Below are positions 45,183-53,864 of a stretch of 64,000 nt of DNA, piece by piece (positions within the stretch are counted from its first letter, which is position 1; every line of letters begins with the position of its first letter). Source of the DNA: JABWBJ01 sp035646395 (GTDB lineage: Bacteria > Gemmatimonadota > Gemmatimonadetes > Gemmatimonadales > Gemmatimonadaceae); assembly GCA_035646395.1 (NCBI GenBank), contig DASRPK010000288.1, forward strand, positions 1 to 64,000, in the 5' to 3' direction. A model generated the notes under the pieces. That model was given only the letters and a program-made list of their open reading frames with translations. It was not told where the DNA came from and searched no databases. The translations under genes were made by a program, and so were the position numbers.

Positions 45183-46538
45183 CTACTTCCCGACACAGAA
45201 CGTCGAGAAAACGCGGGCCAGAACATCATCGACGTCGACGGCGCCAACCAGCGTCTCCAATTCGTGCACGGCCGATCGCAGGTGCACTGCCGCAATTGAC
45301 ATCGGGACCTTGTTTTCGGCCCAGAGTGAACGGAACGACGCAAGCTCCTGCGCTGCTTTCGTCAACGCCGACTGATGACGCGCCCTGGTGAGCAACGGAA
45401 GGTCAGGATCGAGAGAGCCGTAGGAGGAGTCGAGCGCGGCTTCTATCATCGCAATCAGTTCCACGAGGCCCTGACGACTCTGCGCGCTGACGACGGCTGT
45501 TCCTGGTGACGAACCGTCGTCAACCGATCTGTGAAGATCGGCTTTCGTCAGCACATGAACCTGCGGTGCTTCGGTGCTGCGCCGCACGACTTCCGCGCCG
45601 ACATCGATCTGATTGATCGTTTCACCGCAGACGAGAACCAGGTTAGCCCCCGCAAGGTACCGGCGACTCACTTCCACACCGGTTCGCTCGATTTCATCAT
45701 CGCTTTCCCGCAGGCCGGCCGTGTCAACAAGTCGCAGCGGCCATCGATGGACTTCAATGGTTGCTTCAATTGCGTCACGCGTCGTGCCGGGCGTTTCATG
45801 GACAATCGCGCGCTCGACACCGAGCAACGCATTGAACAGCGATGATTTTCCGGCGTTCGGAGGTCCGGCGAGCACCACCACGGCGCCCTCACGCACGACT
45901 TCACCGAGCTTGACGCTCGCCAGCAATGCGTCGACCTGCCGCTGCACATCGGCCATTGCTCGCTCGATGCGCGACCGCGGAACCGGGCCGTCGTCTTCCT
46001 CGGGGAAATCGATGTCGTACGCGAGCAACGCTTCGAGCTCGAGCACCGCCGAACGCAGCATGCCTATCTGACGTGACGCGCCGCCATCCATGTGATGCAG
46101 TGCGCCACGACGCGCCGCCTCCGTACGCGCGTCGACGACGCTGGCAATGCCTTCGGCTTGCAGCACGTCGAGTTTTCCGTTCAAGACGGCGCGCCGTGTG
46201 AACTCACCGGGGTCGGCTTGCCTCGCACCTTCGCGAATGAGCAGCGCGGCGATCGCGGGCGGCGACAACGCGCCACCATGCCCGCTGATCTCCACCATGT
46301 CCTCGCCGCTGAACGAGTTGGGTGCGTCGTAACGAACGACGATTGCCTGGTCGATGACCGTTGAAGACATCGGATCGCGTACGGCGGCGAGCCGCGTCAC
46401 TCGTGGCTGGTCGGGCCACACACTCAGGCATCGTCGCGCAAGGTCATGCGACTGCGGACCACTCAGCCGCACCACACTGATCGCCGCCCGACCAGGAGCC
46501 GTCGAGATCGCGACGATGGTATCCTCAGCAACGACCAT
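45183..46538 (-). CDS. mnmE: tRNA modification GTPase MnmE
   Basis: A 451-residue MnmE. The N-terminal tetrahydrofolate-binding domain starts DTIVAISTAPGRAAISVVRLSGPQS; the G domain has GPPNAGKSSLFNALLG, DTAGLRESDDEIERTG and the C-terminus is the conserved CVGK. With MnmG it installs the 5-carboxymethylaminomethyl group on U34 of several tRNAs. It belongs to the conserved rpmH-rnpA-yidD-yidC-mnmE order and is followed on the plus strand by the DUF2268 gene in convergent orientation. Confidence 0.98.
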   Translation of the reverse strand: MVVAEDTIVAISTAPGRAAISVVRLSGPQSHDLARRCLSVWPDQPRVTRLAAVRDPMSSTVIDQAIVVRYDAPNSFSGEDMVEISGHGGALSPPAIAALLIREGARQADPGEFTRRAVLNGKLDVLQAEGIASVVDARTEAARRGALHHMDGGASRQIGMLRSAVLELEALLAYDIDFPEEDDGPVPRSRIERAMADVQRQVDALLASVKLGEVVREGAVVVLAGPPNAGKSSLFNALLGVERAIVHETPGTTRDAIEATIEVHRWPLRLVDTAGLRESDDEIERTGVEVSRRYLAGANLVLVCGETINQIDVGAEVVRRSTEAPQVHVLTKADLHRSVDDGSSPGTAVVSAQSRQGLVELIAMIEAALDSSYGSLDPDLPLLTRARHQSALTKAAQELASFRSLWAENKVPMSIAAVHLRSAVHELETLVGAVDVDDVLARVFSTFCVGK

Positions 46539-46569
46539 GGTGCTCCCGCCCCAAGGCTCTTCGCCTCTT

Positions 46570-46587
46570 CCTCTGGCCTCTGGCCTG
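46570..46587. repeat. CCTCTGGCCTCTGGCCTG repeat between yidC and mnmE
   Basis: The same unit as in the larger array at 27390-27456, here two and a half copies, three bases before the yidC stop codon. Its presence in two loci shows that the repeat type is dispersed. Confidence 0.75.
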
Positions 46588-46590
46588 TAG

Positions 46591-48246
46591 TTACCCCTTC
46601 GCCTTCACCGCCGCCTTGGCCCGTTCATTGGCAATGAGCCACTGCTGCGGAAGCGCCGCGAGGTTCTGCACCGCATAATACAGGTTCAATCCGGCGGCGA
46701 GATTGGCGAGCAGGAACGTCATCATCACCGGGAAGAGGTACAGCATCATCTTCGTCTGCGGATTGGGCGGCGTATTTCTGCTGCCGATCCACGACAGCAC
46801 GAACATCGACACGCCCATCACGAGCGGAAGGATGTAGAACGGATCCTTCAGCGAGATGTCCGTCATCCACATGAAGGGGACGCCGCGGAACTCGATCGTG
46901 CTCCTGAAGACAAAGAACAGCGCGAACAGAACCGGCATCGGAAGAAGCAGCGGCAGGCATCCCGAGAACATGCTGAACGGACTCATGCCGTGATCCTTGT
47001 ACACTTTCATCATTTCCGTCTGCAGCTTCTGCGGGTCGCTCTTGTACCGCGTCTGGAGCGCCTGCAGCTCGGGTTGGATGCGCTGCATCTTCATGCTGGT
47101 GCGCATCGCCTTCTGGTTGAGCGGCCAGAGGATCACACGCACTGCCACGCCGAAGATCACGAGGACCCACCCGTAACCGATGTCGAACGTGTGACGCATC
47201 CACAGCAGCACGCGCATTACCAACCCGGCAAACGGCTGTACCACCGGTTGCATGAATCCGCCGTACGGATTCGAGTTGATGAAATCCCTGCCCAGCGCCG
47301 TCAATCGCTCAGATTGCTGCGGGCCGGCATACACGTCGAGGGAAAATCCACCTTGACGCGGTTGAATGACGGCTGTGCCTTGCGCCCGCGTCGCGATACG
47401 CGATGTGCGCGCCAGTCCCGTCATCGCGAATTCCGCGATCGGCGAGACGCTATCGCGCGCGAGGACTCCCACGATGAAATACTTGCTCTTCAATGCCACC
47501 CAGGTGAGCGGACCCGGAACAATCTGGCGCTCACCAGGATCGAACTTGGCGAAAGCGGTTCCCTTCGCGCCTCGACGCGAGACTTCATATGCGAAGCTCA
47601 GGCTGCGCTGATCATCGATCGAGTCTGCCTCGTATGACTTCAGCGTCGGCGCGTAGTTCATGAGAATGAATCCATTCTGCGCCAACGGGCCGCGCACCTG
47701 CGCATCCACGCGCACCATGAAGCTGTCCGGCTTGACGAGGTAGTCGAGCACCAACGTATCGCTGCCGACGACACCTTCGTACGTGATTTGACTGGTTGAG
47801 CCGGAGATGTCGCGTCGAACGGTGCGGAACGTTGTCGACGCAAAGTCGATGGTGTCGCGACCGACGATGCCGCGGAACGCCAGGAGGGGGGCACCGTCTC
47901 CCTCCAGCTTCACCATACCTTCACGCCCGCCGAGCGCGCGGAACTGCCGCATCTCCACTTGCTGCAACGCGCCGCCCTGATTCACGAACGTGAAGGCAGA
48001 CGTGGAGTCACCAACGTGCAGGGTTTCGGCAGGGACGCGAAGGAGCGTTGTCTCCGGCTGCGCCACGACGGCCGGCGGCGTTGGGGAAACCGCGCGCTGC
48101 GCTGTGTCGATCGGTTGGCGCACCGAGTCGACAACTACGCTCGAATCCGCGCTCGTGACCACCGGTGGCGGTGGCGCGAAGAGTCGCGGAGTGAGCAGGA
48201 TGACGAGGGCGACGAGGACGAGCGCGAGTAACGTGCGTCGGTCCAT
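46591..48246 (-). CDS. yidC: membrane protein insertase YidC
   Basis: A 551-residue YidC of the Gram-negative type: an N-terminal anchor (MDRRTLLALVLVALVILLTPRLFAPP), a large periplasmic beta-sandwich domain (to about residue 330), then the conserved core with IRHTFDIGYGWVLVIFGVAVRVILWPLNQKAMRTSMKMQRIQPELQALQTRYK, the GCLPLLLPMPVLFALFFVF segment and the RNTPPNPQTKMMLYLFPVMMTFLLANLAAGLNLYYAVQNL end. It inserts proteins into the inner membrane with YidD upstream in the same operon. Confidence 0.98.
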   Translation of the reverse strand: MDRRTLLALVLVALVILLTPRLFAPPPPVVTSADSSVVVDSVRQPIDTAQRAVSPTPPAVVAQPETTLLRVPAETLHVGDSTSAFTFVNQGGALQQVEMRQFRALGGREGMVKLEGDGAPLLAFRGIVGRDTIDFASTTFRTVRRDISGSTSQITYEGVVGSDTLVLDYLVKPDSFMVRVDAQVRGPLAQNGFILMNYAPTLKSYEADSIDDQRSLSFAYEVSRRGAKGTAFAKFDPGERQIVPGPLTWVALKSKYFIVGVLARDSVSPIAEFAMTGLARTSRIATRAQGTAVIQPRQGGFSLDVYAGPQQSERLTALGRDFINSNPYGGFMQPVVQPFAGLVMRVLLWMRHTFDIGYGWVLVIFGVAVRVILWPLNQKAMRTSMKMQRIQPELQALQTRYKSDPQKLQTEMMKVYKDHGMSPFSMFSGCLPLLLPMPVLFALFFVFRSTIEFRGVPFMWMTDISLKDPFYILPLVMGVSMFVLSWIGSRNTPPNPQTKMMLYLFPVMMTFLLANLAAGLNLYYAVQNLAALPQQWLIANERAKAAVKAKG

Positions 48247-48260
48247 GAGTGACGGTGTGG

Positions 48261-48470
48261 TTAAGGAACGGGATCATATCCGCCGATATGGAACGGGTGG
48301 CACCGTCCAATGCGGCGAACTGACAGCACCAGCCCTCGCCACGCTCCGTGTTTCTGGAGCGCTTCGATGGCGTAAGCAGAACATGTCGGTGAATACCTGC
48401 AGACCGAAGGCAACAACGGTCCGAGAAACATCTGGTACGCGCGCACGAGCGCAATCAGAACGGAACGCAC
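48261..48470 (-). CDS. yidD: membrane protein insertion efficiency factor YidD
   Basis: A 69-residue YidD: LVRAYQMFLGPLLPSVCRYSPTCSAYAIEALQKHGAWRG and RCHPFHIGGYDPVP match the family's conserved Cys-rich pattern. It lies between rnpA (13-base gap) and yidC (14-base gap), the standard gene order. Confidence 0.96.
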   Translation of the reverse strand: MRSVLIALVRAYQMFLGPLLPSVCRYSPTCSAYAIEALQKHGAWRGLVLSVRRIGRCHPFHIGGYDPVP

Positions 48471-48483
48471 GGTAGTCCCTGTT

Positions 48484-48819
48484 TCAACTCATCAGCCGAC
48501 TGATCACGCCGGTCATCTCGACGCGCAGGTCGGCGAACGCAACGGAGTATGCTCCCGGCGCCGTTCGAATGATGATGTCGAGGCCGCGCTCCGTTGGAAG
48601 CACATCATGCCGGATGATTTCTCTGAGGCGGCGCTTCAATCGATTGCGGTTCACCGCGGATTGTCCGTGTCGCGGCACGATGATGCCCACTCTGGGAAAG
48701 CCGAGAGGGGAAGCGCACGCCCGGATCGAGAAGTGCCGGGTTCGTACGACTTTCCCCTCTTGCTGGATACGCTGGATCTCTGCGCCGCGACTGATGCGTT
48801 GCGCCCGCGAAAAGCGCAG
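48484..48819 (-). CDS. rnpA: ribonuclease P protein component, no canonical start codon
   Basis: RnpA is recognised by FPRVGIIVPRHGQSAVNRNRLKRRLREIIRHDVLP. In this frame the preceding residues (RFSRAQRISRGAEIQRIQQEGK, then VRTRHFSIRA) also look like RnpA, but no ATG, GTG or TTG exists between the stop codon inside rpmH and the GTG at 48690, which would cut off the N-terminal 43 residues. I placed the start at a CTG at 48817-48819, 7 bases after the rpmH stop, giving 111 residues, the normal RnpA length. Translation is probably coupled to rpmH. The CTG is a proposal; ATC or ACG codons nearby are alternatives. Confidence 0.75.
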   Translation of the reverse strand: MRFSRAQRISRGAEIQRIQQEGKVVRTRHFSIRACASPLGFPRVGIIVPRHGQSAVNRNRLKRRLREIIRHDVLPTERGLDIIIRTAPGAYSVAFADLRVEMTGVISRLMS

Positions 48820-48826
48820 GCGCGGT

Positions 48827-48991
48827 TTACGCGGCGGCGTACTTGGACGGAAGCTTTACCGTGAGGCGCTTCCGCCCCTTTTTGCGGCGGCGACTGAGCA
48901 CATCGCGGCCCCAGCGTGTCGACATGCGCGTGCGAAATCCGTGCTTCCGGATTCGCTTCTTATTGCGCGGGCGATAGGTGGGCTTTCCCAT
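48827..48991 (-). CDS. rpmH: 50S ribosomal protein L34
   Basis: A 54-residue basic protein: MGKPTYRPRNKKRIRKHGF, RMSTRWGRDVLSRRR and the end KLPSKYAAA. It is slightly longer than E. coli L34 (46 residues) because of its N-terminus and tail. It diverges from dnaA, and the rnpA frame begins 7 bases after its stop. Confidence 0.97.
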   Translation of the reverse strand: MGKPTYRPRNKKRIRKHGFRTRMSTRWGRDVLSRRRKKGRKRLTVKLPSKYAAA

Positions 48992-49042
48992 GGCGTACGT
49001 ATGTGAGACAAAACTGAACTGACAGTGCTTTCTGGGGAGAGA

Positions 49043-49072
49043 AACGTACCCTTCTTACCGCAAGTAAGTCAA
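49043..49072 (-). promoter_or_regulatory. promoter of rpmH-rnpA-yidD-yidC operon
   Basis: Minus strand: TTGACT, 18-base spacer, TACGTT, about 50 bases before the rpmH start. Confidence 0.5.
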
Positions 49073-49123
49073 CGCCTTAGAACTGCATGATGATGCAATG
49101 TGAACTGCGCACGAACTTGCGCG

Positions 49124-49152
49124 TTGACTTTTCAACAGGGCAGAAATAGCTT
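49124..49152 (+). promoter_or_regulatory. candidate dnaA promoter
   Basis: TTGACT, 17-base spacer, TAGCTT, immediately before the start of dnaA. The spacer contains TTTTCAACA, which matches the DnaA box TTATCCACA at 7 of 9 positions. An inverted repeat TGCAT-GATG-ATGCA lies at 49084-49097. Confidence 0.45.
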
Positions 49153-49179
49153 CGCCGCCCCTTGAGCTTCTCAACAGAA

Positions 49180-50580
49180 ATGGATCTGGCGCCGCAAGAA
49201 GTCTGGAGTCGTTTGCTGGAATGCGCGCGGCGCGAAATCGCAGATCACACATTCAAAACCTGGCTCGAACCGACTCAAGCGGTCGAGCTTCGTGGCGACA
49301 AGCTTACGGTCGCGGTTCCTGATCAGTTCTCCGCTGACTGGAACGAATCGAAGCACGCCGCGCTGCTTACGTCGCTCGCGCCAATCGCGCTCGGTCAGCC
49401 GTGCCAGGTTGAATTCATCGTTGACGCGCGTTCGCGACAGCGCGTGCAGATGGATCTGTTTGTTGCGCCACCATCGTCCTCCACGAGCGGAACGCCAAAT
49501 GGCGTGACACCGGCGCCGCGCCCGCTGCTCAATGCGAAGTACACGCTCGACAACTTCGTCATTGGAAAATCCAATGAGCTCGCCGCGTCAGCCGCATTGG
49601 CTGTCGCTGAAGCGCCCGGCCGCGATTTCAACCCGCTCTTCATCTACGGTGCGACCGGAATCGGGAAGACGCACCTCATGCAGGCGGTGGCGCATGCCAT
49701 ACTGGCGCGCAATCCTGCAATGCGTGCCGCGTACCTCGGCGCCGAGCAGTTCACGAACGAATACGTGATGTCGATCCAGGGGCGGACCACGCACGACTTT
49801 CGCCGCCGGTTCCGCGAACTCGACCTGCTGCTGGTCGACGACGTGCACTTCCTGAAGGGCAAGGAAGCGACACAGGAGGAATTCTTCCACACGTTCAACG
49901 CGCTGTATGAGGGCGGTCGCCAGATCATCATGACCAGCGATCGGCCTCCCAGCGAAATCCCCGGCATCGAAGCGCGCCTCGTGACGCGATTCCAATGGGG
50001 CATGGTGGCGGACATCGAGTTTCCGGATTTCGAGCATCGCATCGCGATCCTGCGCAGCAAGGCGCACCAGGATCACTTGCAGCACACGATTCCCGATGAT
50101 GTGCTCCATCTCATCGCCGAACATGTTCGCTCGAGCGTGCGCGAGCTCGAAGGCTGCATCATCAAGCTGATCGCCTTTGCCTCGTTGCGGCAGCAACCGG
50201 TGACGGTGGACCTCGCGATCGAGGCGTTGCGCGATCGCATTCGTCCGAGCGCACCGGGCAGTGGACATGGCAGCGACGGCCGCGGACTCTCGATTACAAC
50301 GATTCAATCCGCGGTGGCAAAGGCGTGGGGGGTCAGCGCGGCAGCGTTGACGTCAAAGAGTCGCACACGTGAAGTCGCGGTGCCTCGTCAGGCAGCGATG
50401 CTTTTATCACGTGAATTGTTGAATGCGCACCTTGCAGATATTGGAAATGCGTTCGGTGGTCGGGATCATTCCACTGTTATCCACAGTCTTGAACGTGCCC
50501 GGTATCTGCGCGCCGCCGACCAGGAGTTCGCCGAACGTCTTCAACTTGCAGTACTTGAACTCCCTGCCGGCGCGGCCTGA
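49180..50580 (+). CDS. dnaA: chromosomal replication initiator DnaA
   Basis: A 466-residue DnaA. Domain I begins QEVWSRLLECARREIADHTFKTWLEP; domain III has FIYGATGIGKTHLMQAVAHAI (Walker A), LLLVDDVHFLKGK (Walker B), and the arginine-finger and sensor regions; domain IV ends with the signature GNAFGGRDHSTVIHSLER. The ATG at 49180 fits domain I; a TTG 18 bases upstream is in frame. It opens oriC and lies in the classic rnpA-rpmH-dnaA-dnaN arrangement. Confidence 0.97.
   Translation: MDLAPQEVWSRLLECARREIADHTFKTWLEPTQAVELRGDKLTVAVPDQFSADWNESKHAALLTSLAPIALGQPCQVEFIVDARSRQRVQMDLFVAPPSSSTSGTPNGVTPAPRPLLNAKYTLDNFVIGKSNELAASAALAVAEAPGRDFNPLFIYGATGIGKTHLMQAVAHAILARNPAMRAAYLGAEQFTNEYVMSIQGRTTHDFRRRFRELDLLLVDDVHFLKGKEATQEEFFHTFNALYEGGRQIIMTSDRPPSEIPGIEARLVTRFQWGMVADIEFPDFEHRIAILRSKAHQDHLQHTIPDDVLHLIAEHVRSSVRELEGCIIKLIAFASLRQQPVTVDLAIEALRDRIRPSAPGSGHGSDGRGLSITTIQSAVAKAWGVSAAALTSKSRTREVAVPRQAAMLLSRELLNAHLADIGNAFGGRDHSTVIHSLERARYLRAADQEFAERLQLAVLELPAGAA
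50477..50485 (+). promoter_or_regulatory. perfect DnaA box inside the dnaA 3' end
   Basis: TTATCCACA, identical to the consensus, within the codons for the DnaA signature (STVIHS). It is flanked by ACTGT and ACAGT, forming a small inverted repeat. It could serve the origin or autoregulation, or arise by chance from the conserved codons. Confidence 0.5.
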
Positions 50581-50674
50581 CCACTTCCTAGCCACATCTC
50601 CACAGTACTGCTGCTACTGTAGTTCTTTATCTATATAGATAAACAGCAATAGGTCTTTCCCCATCGAGGCTTGA
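50581..50674. other. dnaA-dnaN spacer with AT-rich palindrome (candidate origin element)
   Basis: This 94-base spacer contains an inverted repeat ACAGTA-N7-TACTGT (50602-50620) and an exact 18-bp palindrome TTTATCTAT/ATAGATAAA (50626-50643), unusually AT-rich for this genome. ATCTCCACA (50596-50604) matches the DnaA box at 7 of 9. The palindrome could be an unwinding element or the dnaN promoter/operator. Confidence 0.45.
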
Positions 50675-51787
50675 ATGCGCTTCACCATTGCGCGGGAAAA
50701 ACTTCAGGAAGCTCTGACCAATGTCGCGCCGGCAGTGCCGGCGAAGACGACGCTTCCCGTGCTCGCGAACATTCTGGTCGAGGCCTCAGAACGTGGGGTG
50801 CGATTCTCCGGAACCGATCTCGATGTCGCGGTGTCGGTCGAAGTCCCCGCCGATGTCGAGTTGCCGGGTGCCCTGACGCTCCCGGCGAAACGCCTGGGCG
50901 AGATCACGCGCGAGTTGCCTCCGGCACCGGTAAAAATCGCCGCACTTGGTGAACAACGCGCGACGCTCGAATGCGGCCGCACGAAGTTCAAGCTGCTTGG
51001 TCTTCCCCGCGACGAGTATCCGGCCTTTGCGCCGGTGGAATACAACACCGGGTGGCGCGTGAAGTCCTCAGTGCTGCACGAGCTCATCTCCCGCACTGCG
51101 TTCGCGGTTTCCACCGAAGAGAGCAGGCCGATTCTCAACGGTGTGTTGTGGGAAGTTCGTCCACAGCTGCTGCGCATGGTGGCGACCAACGGGCATCGGC
51201 TCGCGCTCATGGAGTCGACCGCCGAGATGGGGAAGAATGCGACCGGCGACTTCATCGTTCCGCCGCGCGCGCTCGATCAGGTGCGACGCGTCTTTCCGCC
51301 GGAAGAAGAAATCGAAATCGGAAAGGGCGAAAACCATCTCGCGTTCCGCAGTCCGCTCGCGAGCGTCTCCACCCGGCTCATTGAGGGACCGTACCCGAAC
51401 TACGACCAGGTTATTCCGCGCGACAACGATCGCTACGCGATAATCGATCGCCCTTCTCTCATCAGCGCGTTACGGCGCATGGCGGTGGTCGCGTCGGATC
51501 AGACGCATCGGGTGAAGCTCTCGTTCAACACGGCGCTCCTTCGCTTCACCGTGCAAACACCGGATGTCGGGGAAGGACAGGATGAGATTCCTGTTGCCTA
51601 CACCGGTGACTCGCTCGACATCGGATTCAACAGCACCTATTTGCTCGAGATCCTGCGCTATATGCCGACGGACCAGGTGCGCTTCACGTTCAAGACCGCT
51701 GAACGCGCTGCTACCCTGTTGCCGGAGAACTGGGCTGGCCAGGGCAAGTACGTTTGCCTCGTGATGCCGCTCAGGCTCGTCGACTGA
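50675..51787 (+). CDS. dnaN: DNA polymerase III beta sliding clamp
   Basis: A 370-residue clamp: MRFTIAREKLQEALTNVAPAVPAKTTLPVLANILVEA, with the central SRTAFAVSTEESRPILNGVLWE and the C-terminal MPLRLVD, close to the usual MPMRL(x) terminus. It holds the polymerase on DNA after loading by the clamp loader, of which HolA is encoded at 34.7 kb. It follows dnaA by 94 bases. Confidence 0.98.
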   Translation: MRFTIAREKLQEALTNVAPAVPAKTTLPVLANILVEASERGVRFSGTDLDVAVSVEVPADVELPGALTLPAKRLGEITRELPPAPVKIAALGEQRATLECGRTKFKLLGLPRDEYPAFAPVEYNTGWRVKSSVLHELISRTAFAVSTEESRPILNGVLWEVRPQLLRMVATNGHRLALMESTAEMGKNATGDFIVPPRALDQVRRVFPPEEEIEIGKGENHLAFRSPLASVSTRLIEGPYPNYDQVIPRDNDRYAIIDRPSLISALRRMAVVASDQTHRVKLSFNTALLRFTVQTPDVGEGQDEIPVAYTGDSLDIGFNSTYLLEILRYMPTDQVRFTFKTAERAATLLPENWAGQGKYVCLVMPLRLVD

Positions 51788-51797
51788 ACAGTCGCTT

Positions 51798-51839
51798 GCT
51801 GGTCGCTGATGGCTGGTCGCTGATGGCTGATCGCTGCTC
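51798..51839. repeat. 14-bp tandem repeat downstream of dnaN
   Basis: Three units of GCTGGTCGCTGATG (the third degenerate), between the dnaN stop and the rnpB terminator. Confidence 0.9.
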
Positions 51840-51851
51840 ACTATACGAAAC

Positions 51852-51883
51852 AACGCCCAAGGGTCTCGCAACCCTTGGGCGTT
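51852..51883 (-). terminator. terminator of rnpB
   Basis: A perfect 13-bp stem AACGCCCAAGGGT/ACCCTTGGGCGTT with a 6-base loop directly after the rnpB 3' end; on the minus strand it is followed by GTTTCG. It may also stop dnaN transcripts arriving from the other side. Confidence 0.85.
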
Positions 51884-52263
51884 GCAGTGAACAGCCTGTA
51901 AGCCGGGTTCTGTAGCGGAGCCGAAGCTCCGTGGCAGTCATTCCTCTGGGAGCGAAGTCTCCTCCGCCCTCGTGCAGCCTACCCGCGGCGTCTTTGTCGG
52001 AGTGGGCGTTCTCCTCGCCGCTTATTTGGCCTTGCTCCGGCGGGGTTTACCGTGCCGCCTCCGTTGCCGGAAAGCGCGGTGGGCTCTTACCCCACCATTT
52101 CACCCTTACCACGATGTTCCGTGGCGGTCTGTTTTCTGTGGCACTATCCGTCACGGCGAAACGCCGTGCCCAGGAGTTACCTGGCGCCTTGCCCATGGAG
52201 CCCGGACTTTCCTCAAGACAATCGCCGAAGCGATCACCCTGCGACTGCCCGGCTGTTCACTGC
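51884..52263 (-). ncRNA. rnpB: RNase P RNA (bacterial class A)
   Basis: About 380 bases. On the minus strand it contains GAGGAAAGTCCGGGCTCC near the 5' end and ACAGAACCCGGCTTACAGGC near the 3' end, the universal P4-core signatures. The terminal sequences GCAGTGAACAGCC and GGCTGTTCACTGC pair to form P1. It is the catalytic RNA that matures tRNA 5' ends, and its protein partner rnpA is only 3 kb away across the origin. Confidence 0.97.
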
Positions 52264-52368
52264 TCCAAATATAGCGAGTCGTGACGCCGGAGTGACGAGC
52301 CAGAAGCAGCATGTCCGCGAACGATCCGACGACGTGCCGAGCATCCCGCAGCACCGATCGGATCAGCG

Positions 52369-53271
52369 ATGACGGCCATGCATTCGCCTCACTACCAGAA
52401 TTGCCTTCCCGTACCGCGAATCACCACGGTACTCACGCCGGATGAACGCCTGCGTGTGGACGCCGCAGGTCAGGGCATCTATCGCGCGCTGCATCGCGAC
52501 TCGCTCAACGACGCACTGCGAGACATTCGCGACCATCACGCGGCCGCCGTCATCGTCTCGATCGCGCGTTGCGACGAGAATGATTTGCCGCGTGTCGCGC
52601 GCGTCGTGCGGGAATTTCCGCGCGTGCCCGCGGTCGCGTTGTTGTCCAACCTGTCGCCACAAACCGCACAGACCGTCCTCGTGCTCGGCCGGTGTGGGGT
52701 GCGCACCCTCGTCGACGTGCGTGAACCGCGGGGTTGGCAGCAACTGCGTTCGGTACTGCTTCACGATCAGGCCACCGAAATTCATCGTGTTGCGCTGGCA
52801 CGCGTGGCGGAGGATCTGGGAGATGCGCCAGAAGGGTGTCACCGCTTCTTCCGCGCGCTCTTCGAGGAAGGATCGGAGACGCGCACCATTCAGGAGCTCT
52901 CGACACTGCTTGGCGTTGTACCGTCGACCCTCATGAGTCGCTTCGTTCGCGCGACCCTCCCGCCACCGAAGTTCTACCTGTCGATGGCGCGACTCGTGTG
53001 CGCGGCACGAATGTTCGAGAACCCGGGACTCTCGGTCACGCTGGTCGCGAATGAACTGGACTACAGTTCACCACAGGCGTTTGGTCGACACCTGCGCGCG
53101 ATGCTTCAACTCACGGCCATTCAATTCCGCGAGAGATACGACGGCGAAGGAATGCTCCAGCGATTTCGCGATGAGCTCATTCTCCCTCACATTCCGCGAC
53201 TCCGGGCGTTCGATCCGCTCGGGTTCGAAGGATTGTCTCGTGGATCAGCGCGTCGCGGTTACGAAGCCTGA
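52369..53271 (+). CDS. AraC-type helix-turn-helix regulator
   Basis: A 300-residue protein. The N-terminal about 150 residues contain an alpha/beta response-regulator-like or Rossmann-like region (HHAAAVIVSIARCDENDLPRVARVVREFPRVPAVALLSNL) but no clear phospho-acceptor Asp. The C-terminus has an AraC-like double HTH (TIQELSTLLGVVPSTLMSRFV and LSVTLVANELDYSSPQAFGRHLRAMLQLT). An in-frame ATG at 52378 is another start. It overlaps pyrE tail to tail by 13 bases. The regulated genes are unknown. Confidence 0.8.
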   Translation: MTAMHSPHYQNCLPVPRITTVLTPDERLRVDAAGQGIYRALHRDSLNDALRDIRDHHAAAVIVSIARCDENDLPRVARVVREFPRVPAVALLSNLSPQTAQTVLVLGRCGVRTLVDVREPRGWQQLRSVLLHDQATEIHRVALARVAEDLGDAPEGCHRFFRALFEEGSETRTIQELSTLLGVVPSTLMSRFVRATLPPPKFYLSMARLVCAARMFENPGLSVTLVANELDYSSPQAFGRHLRAMLQLTAIQFRERYDGEGMLQRFRDELILPHIPRLRAFDPLGFEGLSRGSARRGYEA

Positions 53272-53834
53272 GCGGGTGCGCCGCCGGACTGCTCGAGTAA
53301 CTCGGTGAGCGTCGCAAGGCACACAACCTGGAATCCCTGTGCTTCCAGCGCTGCGCGGCCTCCCTCCTCGCGATCAACCAGGGCCAGGATCCCGGAGATA
53401 GAGGCGCCGGCGCGCTGCACGGCTTCGGCCGCGCGCAACGCGGAACCTCCGGTGGTGATTACGTCTTCGATGACCACCACGCGATCCCCTTCCCGCATCG
53501 GTCCTTCGACGAGCCGACCGGTGCCGTGTTGCTTCGCTTCCTTGCGCACCGTGAACGCGCGCACGAGCGGAGGCGTGCTTACGCTGGCTATCGCTGTTGC
53601 ATAGGCAATCGGGTCGGCGCCAAGCGTCAGTCCACCGACTGCATCAACCGCCCATGCCTCCTCGCGAATCGCCGCCAGTGCCAGTGGTCCAATGATGGCG
53701 AGTCCTTCCGGACTCATTGTCGTCAGCCGCGCGTCCACGTAGTGGCTCGATTCGCGTCCCGACGCGAGAGTGAACCGGCCGCGACGAACAGACCTCTGCG
53801 CGAGCAAGCGAATCAGCGTGCCGCGATCACTCAT
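53259..53834 (-). CDS. pyrE: orotate phosphoribosyltransferase
   Basis: A 191-residue PyrE. FTLASGRESSHYVDARL is the orotate-binding start, and the PRPP-binding loop is VVVIEDVITTGGSALRAAEAVQ. It makes orotidine 5'-phosphate in de novo pyrimidine synthesis. It overlaps the AraC-type gene at the 3' end and is 30 bases downstream of the kinase gene stop. Confidence 0.96.
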   Translation of the reverse strand: MSDRGTLIRLLAQRSVRRGRFTLASGRESSHYVDARLTTMSPEGLAIIGPLALAAIREEAWAVDAVGGLTLGADPIAYATAIASVSTPPLVRAFTVRKEAKQHGTGRLVEGPMREGDRVVVIEDVITTGGSALRAAEAVQRAGASISGILALVDREEGGRAALEAQGFQVVCLATLTELLEQSGGAPAQAS

Positions 53835-53864
53835 CGTTGGCGGTCACGCGAGTAGTGCGTACAA

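Noticed and set aside
50477..50485. Treating the perfect DnaA box as proof of oriC
   Set aside because: It lies on the codons of the invariant DnaA signature TVIH, which can produce the consensus by chance; it was kept only as a candidate site.
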